A stretch of 64,000 nucleotides of DNA from Lentinula raphanica (taxonomy: Eukaryota > Basidiomycota > Agaricomycetes > Agaricales > Omphalotaceae): assembly GCA_027919835.1 (NCBI GenBank), contig JANVFP010000008.1, positions 1,488,001-1,552,000 on the forward strand. Reading direction: 5' to 3'. The notes below the pieces were generated by a model. That model was not told the DNA's origin, did no database searches, and saw nothing but the letters and a program-made list of their open reading frames with translations. This document shows positions 1-11,850 of the stretch, piece after piece. How positions within the stretch are numbered: the stretch's first letter is position 1; each line of letters starts with the position of its first letter. A program made the position numbers and the translations under genes.

Positions 1-921
1 GTAAGAAAAACCAAAAACCTTTCAAAAAATCAACGACAAAAAAGTCACGAGAACGAAACAACCGGACCGACACAGCACGGCCCGAAAAACAAAAAATGCA
101 ACGAGCACTGGAAAGAATAAAATCCGGGGGTACAAAACCCTTACCCTAAAGGGTAGCGGGAATCATACTGAAGAGTAGTACAAGATGCATATGTCTATGA
201 TTTTCTCAACGCTCAGGGGTGGGCAATGAATACTTCGTGAAAAATACTCGTGGGTACAGGCAGATCCAGCCCTCCTAGAAAGTGAGAAATTTAAAAGGAA
301 AGCCACAAATCATGGCAATGGCTGCATGGAGGCTATAGCCTAGTATAGTGATCATGATACTTCTACAGACCAGGGCGACAGCTTGGCGATATGACGCCCT
401 CTGTGGCTTATGGCAAGACCTGACTATGTAGAGTATGTTATGTACGTACATACTTCGAGCACGTCAATCGTCGATGAGCAGCTTCAAGAACTTGGATAAT
501 CTTTCGAGGATCTTAGGCTGAAAGTTGTGCCCTCGCAGCCACCTTGTACATCCAAAAAGCGAATTTTGTATACTCTTTTGGTCAGCTGGAACCGATTAAT
601 CGCAGCACCGGCCCTCCCATTTGGCCTCTTCTCTTGTTCCCGCGTAGTTTGAGGTCCGGTGATACATTCCTCGTATCTTCGGAATATCAGCTGAGATGAA
701 TTGTGTCATTTTGGTGCAGAAACAAGCCTGGAAACCACCCAGAATATGAAAATCACAAATTGAAGACCATATCTTCGACATGCACAATGATTCGTGCTAG
801 TACTTACCGATGAATTCCTACTGTATTTAAGTCCCTGCGTACTAGTTCTATAATCCACTCCCCCAGTGTAAACCCTTCATCTTGGTAAACTAAGCTTCGG
901 TGGTCGAACGATCTCTTCACA
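1..921. other. intergenic / no gene seen
   Basis: No open frame with coding character or spliceable exons was found on either strand. The only frames are short and lack recognisable domains. The last 100 bases are probably the promoter and leader of the monooxygenase gene that follows. Confidence 0.5.
824..831 (+). promoter_or_regulatory. TATA-like element of the monooxygenase gene
   Basis: The word TATTTAAG lies about 90 bases before the ATG at 922, a plausible spacing for a fungal TATA-like element. It was assigned by position and sequence only. Confidence 0.3.
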
Positions 922-2699
922 ATGTCCGAGCCAATAAAGTCCCAGCTTTCGCCCGAGCCGGAGACATACGACGTACTCATCGTCGGAGCTGGCTTTTCTG
1001 GAGTTCACCAGTTAGTGAATTACCGTAAGCTGGGGCTCACAGCCAAGATTCTTGAAGCAGGAGGAGATCTCGCTGGAACGTGGTATTGGAATACATATCC
1101 AGGTAAGAACGTCCGTCGAAAGAGATGAAAGATAATAACTTACATGACTGCTAGGCGCGCGCGTCGACTCCCCGATGCCCATTTATCAGTTTTCCGATGC
1201 TGATATATGGAAGGACTGGACTTTCACAGAATACTATCCCGATTGGAAAGAAATCCAAGCTTACTTCGAATACGTTGATCATAAACTCTCCATCAAGCAA
1301 CACATCTCGTTCAATTCCCGCGTCGTTTCCGCTTCCTGGGACGACTCCGTCGATCGATGGACTTTGACGACTGAGGATGGTCGAAAGTTTCGAGGACAGT
1401 TCCTGAGCCTGTGCACTGGCATAGCGTCAAAGTATCATCTGCCAGAGATTCGAGGAATCGAGACGTTTCAAGGAGAGATCCATCACAGCTCCCGATGGCC
1501 AAAGGAAGACGAATACGATTTCAAGGGGAAGAAGGTCGGAGTAATAGGTACCGGAGCCACAGGTGTTCAGATAATCCAAGAACTCGCTCCTATCGCCTCT
1601 CACCTCACTGTATTCCAACGAACTCCGAACCTAGCGCTCCCGATGAAACAGCGGAAGATAAGCGTCGAAGAACAGACCAAGTTGAAGGAAGAGTGGTATC
1701 CCATCTTCTACGGCCGTCGAAACCAGACTTTTTCTGGCTTCCTTCACGACCTTGTCCCAAAATCAATCGCGCAGACGACAAAGGAAGAACGAGCGCTGAT
1801 GTTCGAGGATCTATGGGAGAAAGGAGGGTTCAATTTCTGGCTAGGAAATTACTCGGAACTATTCACGAACCAGACGTTTAACGACGAAGCCTACGCATTC
1901 TGGAGGAAGAAAGTTCTAGAGAGGATCCCGAAAGATCCATATTTGCAAGAAAAGCTCGCTCCTCTTGAACCTCCACACCCGTTCGGTGTCAAACGACCCA
2001 GCTTGGAGCAAAGGTACTTCGAGGTGTATTCCCAGCCCAATGTCAAACTCGTCGATATCAGCGCCGCAAATACTCCCATTGCAGAGATCACCCCAGACGG
2101 AGTGAAGACAAGTGATGGGGTCGAGCATGAGTTGGACGTCTTGGTCCTCGCCACGGGATTCGATATGGTAACAGGAGGGATCATGTCAATCGACATTCGT
2201 GGACAAGATGGGGTTCCTATCAAGGACAAATGGGATGACGGGGTGAAGACTTACTTGGGGTTAGCTTGCGCGACATACCCGAATATGTTCTGGATCTATG
2301 GACCACAGTCGCCTTCATCGTTCACGAACGGTCCCAGCAGTATTGTGAGCTTCAATTTCTCTAGTTCCTGAATATCTCGAGAATTTGAACATATCATCGC
2401 AGGAACTAACCAGCGAATGGATCATATCGTGCGTCAATCACCTCAAATCGAACAACATCTCCAGCATAGTTCCTTCGGAGGAAGCCCAGCATGCTTATAC
2501 CGAGCTCGTCGCTCAGCTCGGATCGGTCGGGTTGTGGGACAAGGCAAAAACTTCGTGGTATCTAGGCAAGAACATCAAGGGAAAGAAGACGCAAATGTTG
2601 CAGTTTCCGGGAGGGGTACCTGCATATGCGAAGTTGTGTAGAGAATCGGCAGAGAAGGGGTATGAAGGTTTCCATCTGAAGCGGTCTGGCGAAGCTTAA
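922..2699 (+). CDS. Baeyer-Villiger / flavin-containing monooxygenase
   Basis: This is an FAD- and NADPH-dependent class B monooxygenase that would insert oxygen next to ketones or hydroxylate small organic substrates. Three exons join exactly in frame (922-1102, 1155-2344, 2403-2699), giving 555 residues, a usual length for the family. The N-terminus has the FAD Rossmann motif VLIVGAGFSG. The first intron falls inside the conserved WNTYPGARVDSP stretch. The family fingerprint FxGxxxHxxxWP is present as FQGEIHHSSRWP. The NADPH Rossmann motif GVIGTGATG follows it, and LVLATGFD lies near the C-terminal third. There is no signal peptide, so it is probably cytosolic. The substrate cannot be read from the sequence. 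The neighbours do not suggest a biosynthetic cluster. Family assignment is firm; whether it is a Baeyer-Villiger enzyme or another class B monooxygenase is inference. Confidence 0.9.
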
Positions 2700-3087
2700 G
2701 GGTGAGTTCGATAGCATGAACACGAAGGTAGAATTCGTTTGCGACGACAACGATGACAACCTAGAAGTGTACTTGGCCCACTTTGCTCTGAGAAAGTCCA
2801 AGGGGGACGCACATTGTACTATACATATATCAGATCGAAATGACGCATGGGCCCGGGGTTGTACGAGCAATATATGATTCGCTACGTAGTGTCTTCATGA
2901 TGAATCGATATTCCAACTATAATAAACATGAAGAAAAGCGGTATGTCAGGATGGAGACGCTCATGTGAACGGAGACACCAACTTCAGTAAACTACATGTA
3001 GAAAATACAAACACACGACTCGTTGGTCCAATATCGAAACCCCAAATATGATATCTGTGGTACATAAACAGCGATCGCTTTTTCGTT
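2700..3087. other. convergent intergenic region
   Basis: This gap separates two genes that end toward each other. It should contain both 3' untranslated regions. AATAAA occurs at about 2921 on the plus strand. No further gene is seen. Confidence 0.4.
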
Positions 3088-4326
3088 TCACGGACGATGA
3101 ACAGACTGTATTTGTAAAGCGGGTGCCGGGATAGGCACCGGAGAAAGGGAGCGACTGGACCCAGAAGAGGATAAAGCAAGATGGCGCGCCAGCGCGCGCG
3201 GTGTTCGTAGTTCGTCTCGGTATCCCTCTTCGTCATCGTCGTCGTCGGAGAAAGGGACATGTGATGTTATCGGTGTTTGGAGTTCGTCAAATGAACCTGG
3301 TGTCTCGTCAAGGAGGCTGTCTGACTTGGCCACTGGTGACAAGTGATAGACGCGGGACTCTGGCTCTGTCCTTGGCAGAGGCATGAAATTATTGAGAAGG
3401 ATCGGTAGAGGTGATTGTGAAACGATAGGAGGAGTATTTCGAAGGGTACGAGGCCGAGGAAGGGTATACGAATCATATGAGCCACTGAAAGAATTATCTG
3501 AGTGAGATTCAGCACTAGGCCCGGCTATGGATTCAGAAAGATATTCGGATTCGCCTGAGGGGCTGAATACAGGTATCCGAGGGGGAACGACGGCAGTCTG
3601 TTCGTTTGGAATTGGGGGTAGAACTGGAAATGGGATCCGAAGTGGAGAGGAACTTGAAGACACAGCTGTGGTGTGATCATACAGTGAATCCGAGGCACCT
3701 GGAGTGACTACTTGTGAACGGCCTATAGAACTATCACGGGTAGCATCCCAAGTCGAAGATTCGGACGGAGTGTAAAAGCTCGAGGGCACGTCGCTATAGG
3801 CCGCACTAGGCAGATGAGGAAGAGAATGTGGATAGCTGTTTATCGTCGCCGACGATGTCCCTGGTTCCGTGTGGTGATTCGCACTTTGAATAATGGACGC
3901 AGTAGGCCGCGGCAAACGGCGGGACGCAGAAAGTCGCCTTCTATTCCTACCTGCAATCCCATCTCCAATTTGGACTCTGTTCCCAGTTTTGGGAGCTTGT
4001 GCGTCTTCTACTTCTAGGCTCTCTGCTATGCCTATCACCGAAGCACCCAGGATCGACCACAAGCCTATACTTATCAGCTGGGCAAAACTGTTTGTGACAA
4101 AATAATCAATGCACAGCCGGACACCAAATGAGAGAAATGGGTCCAACGAGTCGATATCGGCAGGTGACAGTAGAACGCGATCTGTTGTTTGAGCTGTTTG
4201 GTGAGTCAAGTACCGCAAACAAGCTCCTTCCCAGACACCAATCATAGCTGCGTACAGTCTGCCTTGAGTTGAGCTGAGAATCATTCGTAGGCTAAGCCCA
4301 AACATCATCGAAAGGAGGACCTCCAT
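3088..4326 (-). CDS. hypothetical membrane-anchored low-complexity protein
   Basis: One uninterrupted frame of 412 codons. I do not recognise the family. The first 100 residues contain two moderately hydrophobic stretches, around residues 5-16 and 70-96 (the second ends WSILGASVIGIAESL), which may be membrane segments. The rest is Ser/Pro-rich, charged and probably disordered, with an acidic run DDDDDEE near residue 360. The start is the first ATG of the frame and faces the plus-strand gene at 4500, so the two genes may share a short divergent promoter of about 170 bp. A small upstream exon cannot be ruled out. The length and absence of stops argue for a real gene; the function is unknown. 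Confidence 0.55.
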   Translation of the reverse strand: MEVLLSMMFGLSLRMILSSTQGRLYAAMIGVWEGACLRYLTHQTAQTTDRVLLSPADIDSLDPFLSFGVRLCIDYFVTNSFAQLISIGLWSILGASVIGIAESLEVEDAQAPKTGNRVQIGDGIAGRNRRRLSASRRLPRPTASIIQSANHHTEPGTSSATINSYPHSLPHLPSAAYSDVPSSFYTPSESSTWDATRDSSIGRSQVVTPGASDSLYDHTTAVSSSSSPLRIPFPVLPPIPNEQTAVVPPRIPVFSPSGESEYLSESIAGPSAESHSDNSFSGSYDSYTLPRPRTLRNTPPIVSQSPLPILLNNFMPLPRTEPESRVYHLSPVAKSDSLLDETPGSFDELQTPITSHVPFSDDDDDEEGYRDELRTPRALARHLALSSSGSSRSLSPVPIPAPALQIQSVHRP

Positions 4327-4499
4327 TGAGGAGAAGCACAGAAGAAGAAGAGTATTGCATGGATACCTCGAGGCTGGAATTCACGGTGAAGATTTGTGAC
4401 GGGAAAAGATAAGATTGGTGGCTCAGGTCGCTCATACGCGAAATTACATAATCACCTATAATCACTCTCTCGCATTCTACGTGCATCATCATCAGCGCA

Positions 4500-5830
4500 A
4501 TGTCCTCTCAGCTTTCTTGGTCCTCTCCACTCAGTGTAGACGAACTCAAACTCATAACTAGGCTCAGTCTATCCCCGGATATCCGCATTGGCCTTCTTCG
4601 TGGTACAATCAAGCTCAAAGATATTAGTACCAATGATATCTTGCCTGCAGTATGTTTTCTTTTCATCTCATGCTCATATTATCTGTACCAGGTAATGCAT
4701 GAATTAGGTGTCTTCTAACAACGTAACAACTCTCTCTGAAAGCTCTGCCTCGGTTCCCCTCAAAGAATCTCAGCACATGAATGTATCGGAATCTTCAACA
4801 ACTCGTCAATCAAAGGCTGTGAAACAACAACCCGATCTCACTTTTTCCCTCTTTGATTCTGTAATACGCATGGTCAACGAACTGAAACCATTCACCGGTA
4901 GCATCAGTGAACGAGCGATGCTGTGGAACCAGGTTTATCAAGGCTACCTCGATGAGGGTGGAAATCCGGGCAGAAACATAGAGTGGCTGAAGAACCAGGT
5001 CAACGAAGCTCTAGATCAGCATGAGGTGCGTCTTTCAAATTTCTGATTGTACTTTTCTCCAACATACTGACAATACACTGATCACTCCAAAAGGGAGAAG
5101 AAAACCTCGTCGGAAGAACTTCTCTTGCTGGATCCGTAGGTTACAATCAAACAAGCCCAGGAGAATTACTCATCTTGTCTCGAAGATTGTCGACCAGCAC
5201 CACTGCGTTCTTGCCTCGCTTCTGGAGGGTATTGCATATTAAAGGTACAAGTCTTATATGGAAACTCCCGAGGAGAGTTCTAGACGCCGTCAGGTATGGA
5301 ATTTCTTCTCTTCAAATTACACTAGTAAGTGTCCAAATCACAGGTCGAATTAGCGAATACTGCAATAGGAAAGCAGATACGCGACGCATCTCTGGCAGCT
5401 TTCCGCCGGACCTTACCGCGACCTCCAAGAATCAACAGCGTTCCCAATGTAGAGACTGTCAGTGACGATGACATCATGATCTTAGGTGATGATGGTGAAT
5501 TCCATCCGTTCCATCTCACCGCTGCCTCTGCCTCAAGCTTGAACAAGAAAGAAGAACAAGTCAGTGTCAGTTTGAATTGATGCTTGAGCCTATGAACCAG
5601 TGCTCATATATGCATAGATTAATGTACCTGGCACCTCCACGGTTCAGACTCTCAAACGCAGCCGTTCTGAAGATGATCAAGCCCGACGCAAGACTCGGGT
5701 TGAAGCTAGGAAAGGCAAGAAAATCCGAACCACCCTTCAGAAGCCAAAGTCGAATGCGCATGAGCGCTCTATGCGTGCTACCGAAGACCTTTTGAAGCTA
5801 CTCAAGCAAACGTCTCACAATCACCGATGA
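4500..5830 (+). CDS. hypothetical multi-exon protein
   Basis: I do not recognise this protein. Exons that join in phase are 4500-4649, 4708-5025 and a third starting at 5094, then 5344-5559 and 5618-5830. The join between the third exon and the segment ending RRRQ before 5344 is not settled: a weak donor near 5187 and the acceptor near 5246 would keep the frame. The protein begins MSSQLSWSSPLS. Its middle (EWLKNQVNEALDQHE) looks helical, an acidic SDDDIMILGDDGEF segment follows, and a very basic C-terminal tail contains KRSRSEDDQARRKTR, which resembles a nuclear localisation signal. A nuclear structural or chromatin role is possible but is only inferred from composition. Confidence 0.6.
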
Positions 5831-6150
5831 CTCCTCGAGGAAAAATGGTTTGTCAAGACCTTAGGAAGTAGGATGAGAGGGACTGGTGGCTAAATTCTGG
5901 ATGAGCTCATGTTTGAAGCGACTTTTCCTCTTGTATCACGGTCTGTCTGTAAATTAAATGTACAATGGTGTTGAATGTCCACCACAATAGATGTAATTGG
6001 CCTACATAAAAGTAACTATATTTTGATTAGGCGAACTCTGATTGAACTTCGACGCAGGATCATCACTTCCTTTCACAGTAGTATGCTAGAGGTGTTCGTG
6101 AACTTTGATTTCAGACGGTTCAATTTCCTGTCCTCTCTATGCATTTCCGG
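5831..6150. other. intergenic, no gene seen
   Basis: AT-rich sequence after the hypothetical gene and before the first copy of repeat A. I see no coding or structural signal. Confidence 0.4.
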
Positions 6151-6293
6151 TCTTTGTACTGCTACCGTGAAGCTTAGATGGGGAGTGTACCAATGCACAG
6201 TATATAGTTCAGTTTAGTTAGCAGGTCATTGGGCAAAAGGCCGCGAGGCCTTTCGGGTCCCAGTGCGGTAAAGTATCCACGGTCAGCTGCGAT
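6151..6293 (+). repeat. repeat A, copy 1
   Basis: This 143-bp segment recurs almost unchanged at 6574-6716. I noticed one difference (CCACGG against CCATGG). It contains a short inverted repeat, AGGCC-GCGA-GGCCT. It carries no coding capacity of note. Its origin, for example a decayed transposable element, is unknown. Confidence 0.8.
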
Positions 6294-6417
6294 TGGGTGG
6301 GAGGGACCCAAATGCAGTCTGACCGTTGGACCACACTCGGACTGCATGTTCTTAGCATATGCGCGATGAAGTATACTGTATATGTAATGAGCATATTTAT
6401 TGGGTGGGTGGGTGTGG

Positions 6418-6573
6418 AAATAAAAGAAAGCAGAGTTGATGTGGAGAGGCTTCGACGCGAGCCTTTTCGACCACGGTGGTTCGAAGCAAGAGCGACGAGC
6501 ATCCTCGAGCATCACGTGCCGCGTTCAAAGACTCAAGTTTGCCGGCACTCATTTTGAGCTAGTCAAACTGCCA
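6418..6573 (+). repeat. repeat B, copy 1
   Basis: This segment, beginning AAATAAAAGAAAGCAGAG, recurs at 7918-8071. The copies differ by small indels: CTCGAGCAT is extra here and CTTCAA is extra in the other copy. It is directly followed by the second copy of repeat A, so the order is A-B-A-B. Confidence 0.8.
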
Positions 6574-6716
6574 TCTTTGTACTGCTACCGTGAAGCTTAG
6601 ATGGGGAGTGTACCAATGCACAGTATATAGTTCAGTTTAGTTAGCAGGTCATTGGGCAAAAGGCCGCGAGGCCTTTCGGGTCCCAGTGCGGTAAAGTATC
6701 CATGGTCAGCTGCGAT
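6574..6716 (+). repeat. repeat A, copy 2
   Basis: Second copy of the 143-bp segment at 6151-6293. It abuts repeat B copy 1. The sequence after it holds two shorter imperfect repeats of a GATACCCA-AT-GTAGGAGT word. Confidence 0.8.
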
Positions 6717-6894
6717 ACCCAAATGGTAGGAGTGCACGACACATCCAGTGACCGTGGATACCCAGATAGTAGGAGTAGCACTCAACTTAGCAAGGATTGC
6801 ACAGGACATATACCTGACCTGATGATTCAGTGAATGTCATGTACTTGTTGACTAGCATATGAGCACTGCTGCACCAGTGACAGTGACAGAAATA

Positions 6895-7660
6895 AGTGGC
6901 AAAGGCCTTGAGCCAAGCAAGCAAAGGCAGAAGCAGGAGCATTAGCAGGAGTTAGCATTGGCAAATTAGCAGGAGCACCAGCATTAGCAGGAGCACCAGC
7001 ATTAGCAGGAGCAGGAGCATTAGCCTTAACAGGAGCATGGAGCAGGAGCAGGAGCAGGAGCAGGAGTAGGAGCATGAGCAGGAGCATGAGCATGAGCATG
7101 AGCATGAGCATGAGCCTTAGCAGGAGCATGAGCAGTAGCAGTAGCAACAATCTTAACAGCAGTATTAGCATGAGCAATAGCATTAGCATTAGCATGAGAA
7201 TGAGCAGAAGCATCATCATCAGCAGTAGCAGTGGCAGTGGCAGCAGTAGCAGTAGCAGTAGCAGTAGCAGCAATAGCGACAGTAGCATTGGCCTTTGCCT
7301 TAGCAGTAGCAGTAGCAGCCCATGCAGCAGGACATATCCTAGCTACATGCTCAGAGGCCGAAGCCAACCGAGAGTAAGGCCGAAGCCAGACAGGCAGTAG
7401 CGGTAGCGTAGCGTAGCGGTAGCTTTAGCATTAGCGATGACATTGCAGTCAAGGCGCGTTGGCATTAGCAGTAGCAGTAGTAGCAGTAGCGGTGGTGGCA
7501 AGCATGGTAACGAGCGTCGACGGTAGTAGCGAGCGTCAACAGTGATAGCAAGCGTCGACAGTGATAGCGAGGTCAACGGTGGTAGCGAGGGTCGATGCAG
7601 TATTGTGGTGGCAGTAGCGGCGAGGGGAAGAGGTGGCAGTAGCGGTTGTTGTCTCGTGCC
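6895..7660. repeat. compound hexanucleotide/trinucleotide microsatellite
   Basis: About 750 bp are dominated by degenerate units related to AGC/TAGC: runs of GCAGGA, GAGCAT, GCAGTA and TAGCGG. GAGCAT is almost pure near 7071-7115 and AGCAGT near 7230-7330. Because the unit is six bases, open frames of Ser/Met/Arg, Leu or Ala repeats appear on both strands. These are by-products of the repeat and not genes. The array lies between repeat A copy 2 and repeat B copy 2. Confidence 0.85.
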
Positions 7661-7917
7661 AACAGCAAAGGCAGTAGGAGGGATGGATTGGGAGGTACAT
7701 TTGTAGCATGGAGATGAGCGTATGATTAATGTTGAGAGAGTATATACGGACCTTCACATATAGAGAACCTCTATCTATCTTCTGAGAGGCATAGAAAGCA
7801 GGTAGAATGTAGCAGTAGCGGTGAAGGGGGGTTATTGAGGTTGATATGTTCACAGGTTTGAGATAGTGGCAGCCAAAAGTTAAAGTTTCTGAGGTAAGAT
7901 TGAGGAAGGTAGAGGAG

Positions 7918-8071
7918 AAAATAAAAGAAAGCAGAGTTGATGTGGAGAGGCTTCGACGCGAGCCTTTTCGACCACGGTGGTTCGAAGCAACTTCAAGAGC
8001 GACGAGCATCACGTGCCGCGTTCAAAGACTCAAGTTTGCCGGCACTCATTTTGAGCTAGTCAAACTGCCAA
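7918..8071 (+). repeat. repeat B, copy 2
   Basis: Second copy of the segment at 6418-6573, ending at GTCAAACTGCCA about 90 bp from the 3' end of the transporter gene. Small indels separate the two copies. Confidence 0.8.
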
Positions 8072-8160
8072 TACCGAACAGAATGAAAGCTAATCATTAT
8101 CATGTACAACAAAGTTGCCATCAGCATATCGTACAACAACTTTTCTGGTATCATACAACC

Positions 8161-10310
8161 TCATACAACAACTCTAACATCTGCCACCTTCTCTTCATCA
8201 ATCTTCTTGCGAACCTGTTCGCCCTTGATTAACCATATCAGCAGGACTGATACGAGAACAAAGACTCCATTGAAGATTAAACCCCGTCGCATGTTCAGAG
8301 GGGGGTTGGCGTCTGAACCTGCTCGCAGTGCATCTTCCACAAGCACAAAGACTATGTTGAACAAATTTCCCCTACGAGAACTGATGAGGTATATTCGTGG
8401 ATCGAATGCAGGTTATGGACATACATGAACCATAAAATAGCGGAGCTACCCTCAGCGTTGCGCGTGAGGTCGGAAGCTAGCTCAAGCCCGACTGGGAGCA
8501 TGGTAACGGAGGTGATACCGAGGATGGTCATTACCGCGAACAAGCCGCCAGTGTTGTTCGGTTTGACTAGGCACCGCAGATTGAGTGAGGCAGAGATGGA
8601 GAAGAGAGGATTCTCGAGAACCTACCAGCCCATATAAGAGATAACCAAGCTCCACCTAGGATTGGGAGGAGGATTTTGGCGGATATCGCAAGATGCTTAG
8701 TGAATACCCTGTCAAAGAGCGGTGCTGTGACGACTGCGGCGACAAGACCGGTGAGGAGCAAGCATGCCTTCAGAGGGTCAGTTAGCTTGTATGTACTCTA
8801 TGCGAGATATTTGGCATACCCCCATCAGACCGCTGATATCATCTGAGTACCCAACTGGTTGCTACACGGCAGGTCGTTTTTGACTCAGAACAAGATGAGT
8901 AGACAGATTGTAATTGCTGACCATGATTTGTGAGGTGAGTATGGAAAACGTGTCCGTCCTATGAGAATCGACTTCAGTTTCGACTTGTAAGTAAGTGGAA
9001 GTAGGAGATACATACGCAGCAACCAAGATACCGAAAATCCAGGCAATGATCACAAAGTCGAAGCGTTGACGCCCAGTCATTTGTGCCCCGTGAGACTGTC
9101 CTCCAAATATAACATCTCGTGCAAGATGATTGAATGATGTAGGAGGCATTGAGGCAGCATAAGCTAGACAAAGGTGAGTTTCGCTGTCCATGAGAGTAAA
9201 GGCTACTCACTCGGAGGGGTTGGTGGTTGAGACTGGATGAGGAAAACGAAAGGAATCACGGCTGTTGAGATGATTGCTAGGACAAGGATCTGTCAAAATG
9301 AAACGGTCAATGTCATATTTGGGAGAAGACGAGTAGGAATACGAACAGATTGCCTAGTGCCTCCGACTAGAGGACTCAATAGTTGACCGATGGCACTTCC
9401 AACCGGGTTCGCTACGGGTATACCGAGGTGTTAGTACTGAGTAAACTGGATCAGAGAGAAAACCAAGGCCAAGCCATACTGACCAATCGCGATGATCATG
9501 GTAGCTGTAGTGCGGCCTTTCAGATTGAACCAATTCTCGGAATATTTAGGACCAAGCACTTGATATATTGGTTGCGCAATCGCTGCAAAAACCTGGATAG
9601 AGCAAGATGCCGGTCAGTATGCGGCATATTTTACTCGCCGATATGCGTCTTGGCATAATGGGATAGCGGGAATTATGTATACTCACTTGGCCAAGCATGA
9701 GAAGAGCATAGGCAGAGTTGGGGGACAGCGACTTGACAGTACCAGCGTATCGAATCCAAGCAGATATCACCAATGCCACGGCGCCAAAGTCGCACTAAAC
9801 GTATGTGGTCGATATGAGAATGAGAGTTAAGAGATATCGGACACTTCAACGTACACATCTGCGCAGTCCGAAGCGAGCGTATAGATAAGGTATCGACAAC
9901 GCTGTTGGAAGGTATATGCAGGATTCGATATTTCCCAGCCAGCTAGCTTGGTCCAAGGTGATGCCAAAGTCCGTGACCACTAGGGGATAGAAGTGCGTGT
10001 TATTTCGATAGTTGTGCTGTGATCGAGTTGAAACTCACTATCATTCGCGATAGGACCGAACCATGGCCATGATAGCCCGCCTACAACATTGAGCGCGACC
10101 TGATTGGCAAATGAGAAACATATATCATGCAGAAGGACATAGAAAGAGTCTTACCAAGCCCACCAAGCCTACAAAGCGTCTTTTGTACAACCGATAAGGC
10201 CCGTTCGGAGGCTCGTCGTGAGGTGGGGATGAGGACCGAGCGACAGGGCTTACGATTTCCAGTTCTATCGGGTCCTTGTCGTGCTTGGAGAGAGTTTCCG
10301 TATCAGACAT
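8161..10310 (-). CDS. MFS transporter, SLC49 (FLVCR/DIRC2)-like
   Basis: A multi-exon major facilitator protein. The first exon (10155-10310) encodes a 52-residue hydrophilic N-terminus ending at the first membrane segment. The next exons carry GLSWPWFGPIAND and ITLDQASWLGN, then LPTALSIPYLYARFGLRR, and later ENWFNLKGRTTATMIIAIAN followed by PVGSAIGQLLSPLVGG. From memory these match the FLVCR/DIRC2-like (SLC49) branch, whose animal members move heme, choline or other small organic solutes. The last exon ends with a membrane helix (FNGVFVLVSVLLIWLI) and a short charged tail. About ten short introns interrupt the gene; I did not fix every join. The substrate in fungi is unknown. Transporter identity is firm, subfamily fairly so. 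Confidence 0.8.
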
Positions 10311-10747
10311 GTTGGTTTAGAGGGAGCTCCTGGGTCATGGGAGTTTTACAACTTCCTACGTAGAGCGTTGTAGAGGTGCCGTAGCATTATCTTGTGAATT
10401 TGGAAGTAAAGATGCTTTAGCCACGTGGATGAGATATTCGATTGGAAATGCCGATAGCGTAGAGTTGAAATCTTGAAAACTTGAGAAGCAAGTCAGCACC
10501 GCTGTTATTCCATATTGGTACTCATATACATATACAAGCAGACCCAGTTCCAAGGAATCGTTTGAGCAGATGAGAATTTTGTTGGGTTTGAGCAATGTTC
10601 TTTGAAATGCAAAGAAACAAGCCTGAGTGCTAATTCGGCTTGCGCTCGGCACATGCCAAGACGGATCAACAACGGCATTGACCTCCCGATGGCCGGGTAA
10701 CGTTGTACTGGCGCACTCACCTTCACCTTTTCCGGTCTACCTTCATC

Positions 10748-11850
10748 ATGAGCGAATACTGGGTTTCCAAGAAAAAGTACTTCTGCAAGTACTGTGAAAT
10801 ATTCATCACCGACGACGTCCCTTCTCGACAACACCATGAAAATGGTCTTCGACACAAAGGAAATCGGGAACGATACATTCGCGGGCTTTACAAGGAGGGA
10901 GAGAAGCGGAAGAAGGATTTGGATGACGAAAAGAGAGAAATGGCTCGAATAGAACTGGTGTGTCCTGCACTGACCTTGCATGTTCCAATAACTTATACGC
11001 TTTGACACAGGCTGCACAAGCCGCATATTCCCAAGACATCGGAGCCGGACGAGCGAAAGCCAGTTCGTCCTCTGTTTCTGCGTCTACCTCGAAGAAATCG
11101 ACATTAAAAGCGCTTTCAAAGCCCTCTAATCCATTTACAAACTATTCGACTGCAGCTTCGCTCGGGTTCACAGATCCAGACGTAGAACGTGCAGCCGCCG
11201 AAGCAGCTCTTCGTCAGAATCAAGGCGTAGTAGGAGAGTGGCAGGTTGTCGAGACTCCGACAGTCTCTACGCCCACTCCAGATGAAGGAGACACCAGCGA
11301 CCAGTCGTTGAAACGGCCCGCAGATCAGGAGATAGACGACGTTCGGAATTTCAAACTTCAGAGACAGACGGTCGGAGTTGGTTTGGGTGAGATATACGAT
11401 CCTGGAGAGATCAAATTCGATTTGAAGAAGAGGAAGGCAACGGTCAAGGTGGAAGATGAAGCGGTGAAGGTGAAGACCGAAGCTGCCACAGTTGATGTTC
11501 CAGAACAGAAACCCAAATGGTCTGCGGTCAAATGGAAACGTGCCACCTCTGATGCTCCTCCAGTCCCTGATGATCAGGGATTATCTCATGACATCGCCAA
11601 CGAAGCAGGCGCTTTTGTTAATCAATCCGAAAGCGTTGTCGCCGTCAAAGTAGAGGATGAAGGCGCCACATCCCCTAACGATCCATCTATAGCCAAAATC
11701 GAGCCTGCGCCTCCTGAAGAAGTCGTACACAAGGCGGAGCCAGAGCAAACAAAATCATCAACTTCGCCAACGGCTACTCCCGCACCCAGCTTATTCCGCA
11801 AACGGAAAGTTGCTGCGGGAAGTGGAAGTCGGGTCAAGAGAGAGCTTTGA
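10748..11850 (+). CDS. U1-type zinc-finger protein, WBP4/FBP21-like splicing factor
   Basis: Two exons (10748-10957 and 11011-11850) join in phase and give 349 residues. The N-terminus MSEYWVSKKKYFCKYCEIF starts a matrin/U1-type C2H2 finger, Cys-x2-Cys then RQHHENGLRHKGN, as at the N-terminus of WBP4 (FBP21) spliceosome proteins. A basic coiled region KEGEKRKKDLDDEKREMARIE follows, as in that family. The middle has GEWQVVE and GLGEIYDPGEIKFDLKKR. The C-terminal half is acidic and Ser/Pro/Val-rich with repeated VKVEDE and VKTE words, and ends in a basic segment. I see no WW domain, which animal WBP4 has. A role in pre-mRNA splicing is inferred from the finger and the ordering. Confidence 0.75.

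Noticed and set aside
1411..1881. 156-codon plus-strand frame inside the monooxygenase gene
   Set aside because: A shadow of the true coding frame, rich in Arg and Ser with no domain.
6827..7400. Leu-, Ala- and Ser/Met-repeat frames of 108-153 codons
   Set aside because: They are translations of a hexanucleotide array on both strands and not genes.
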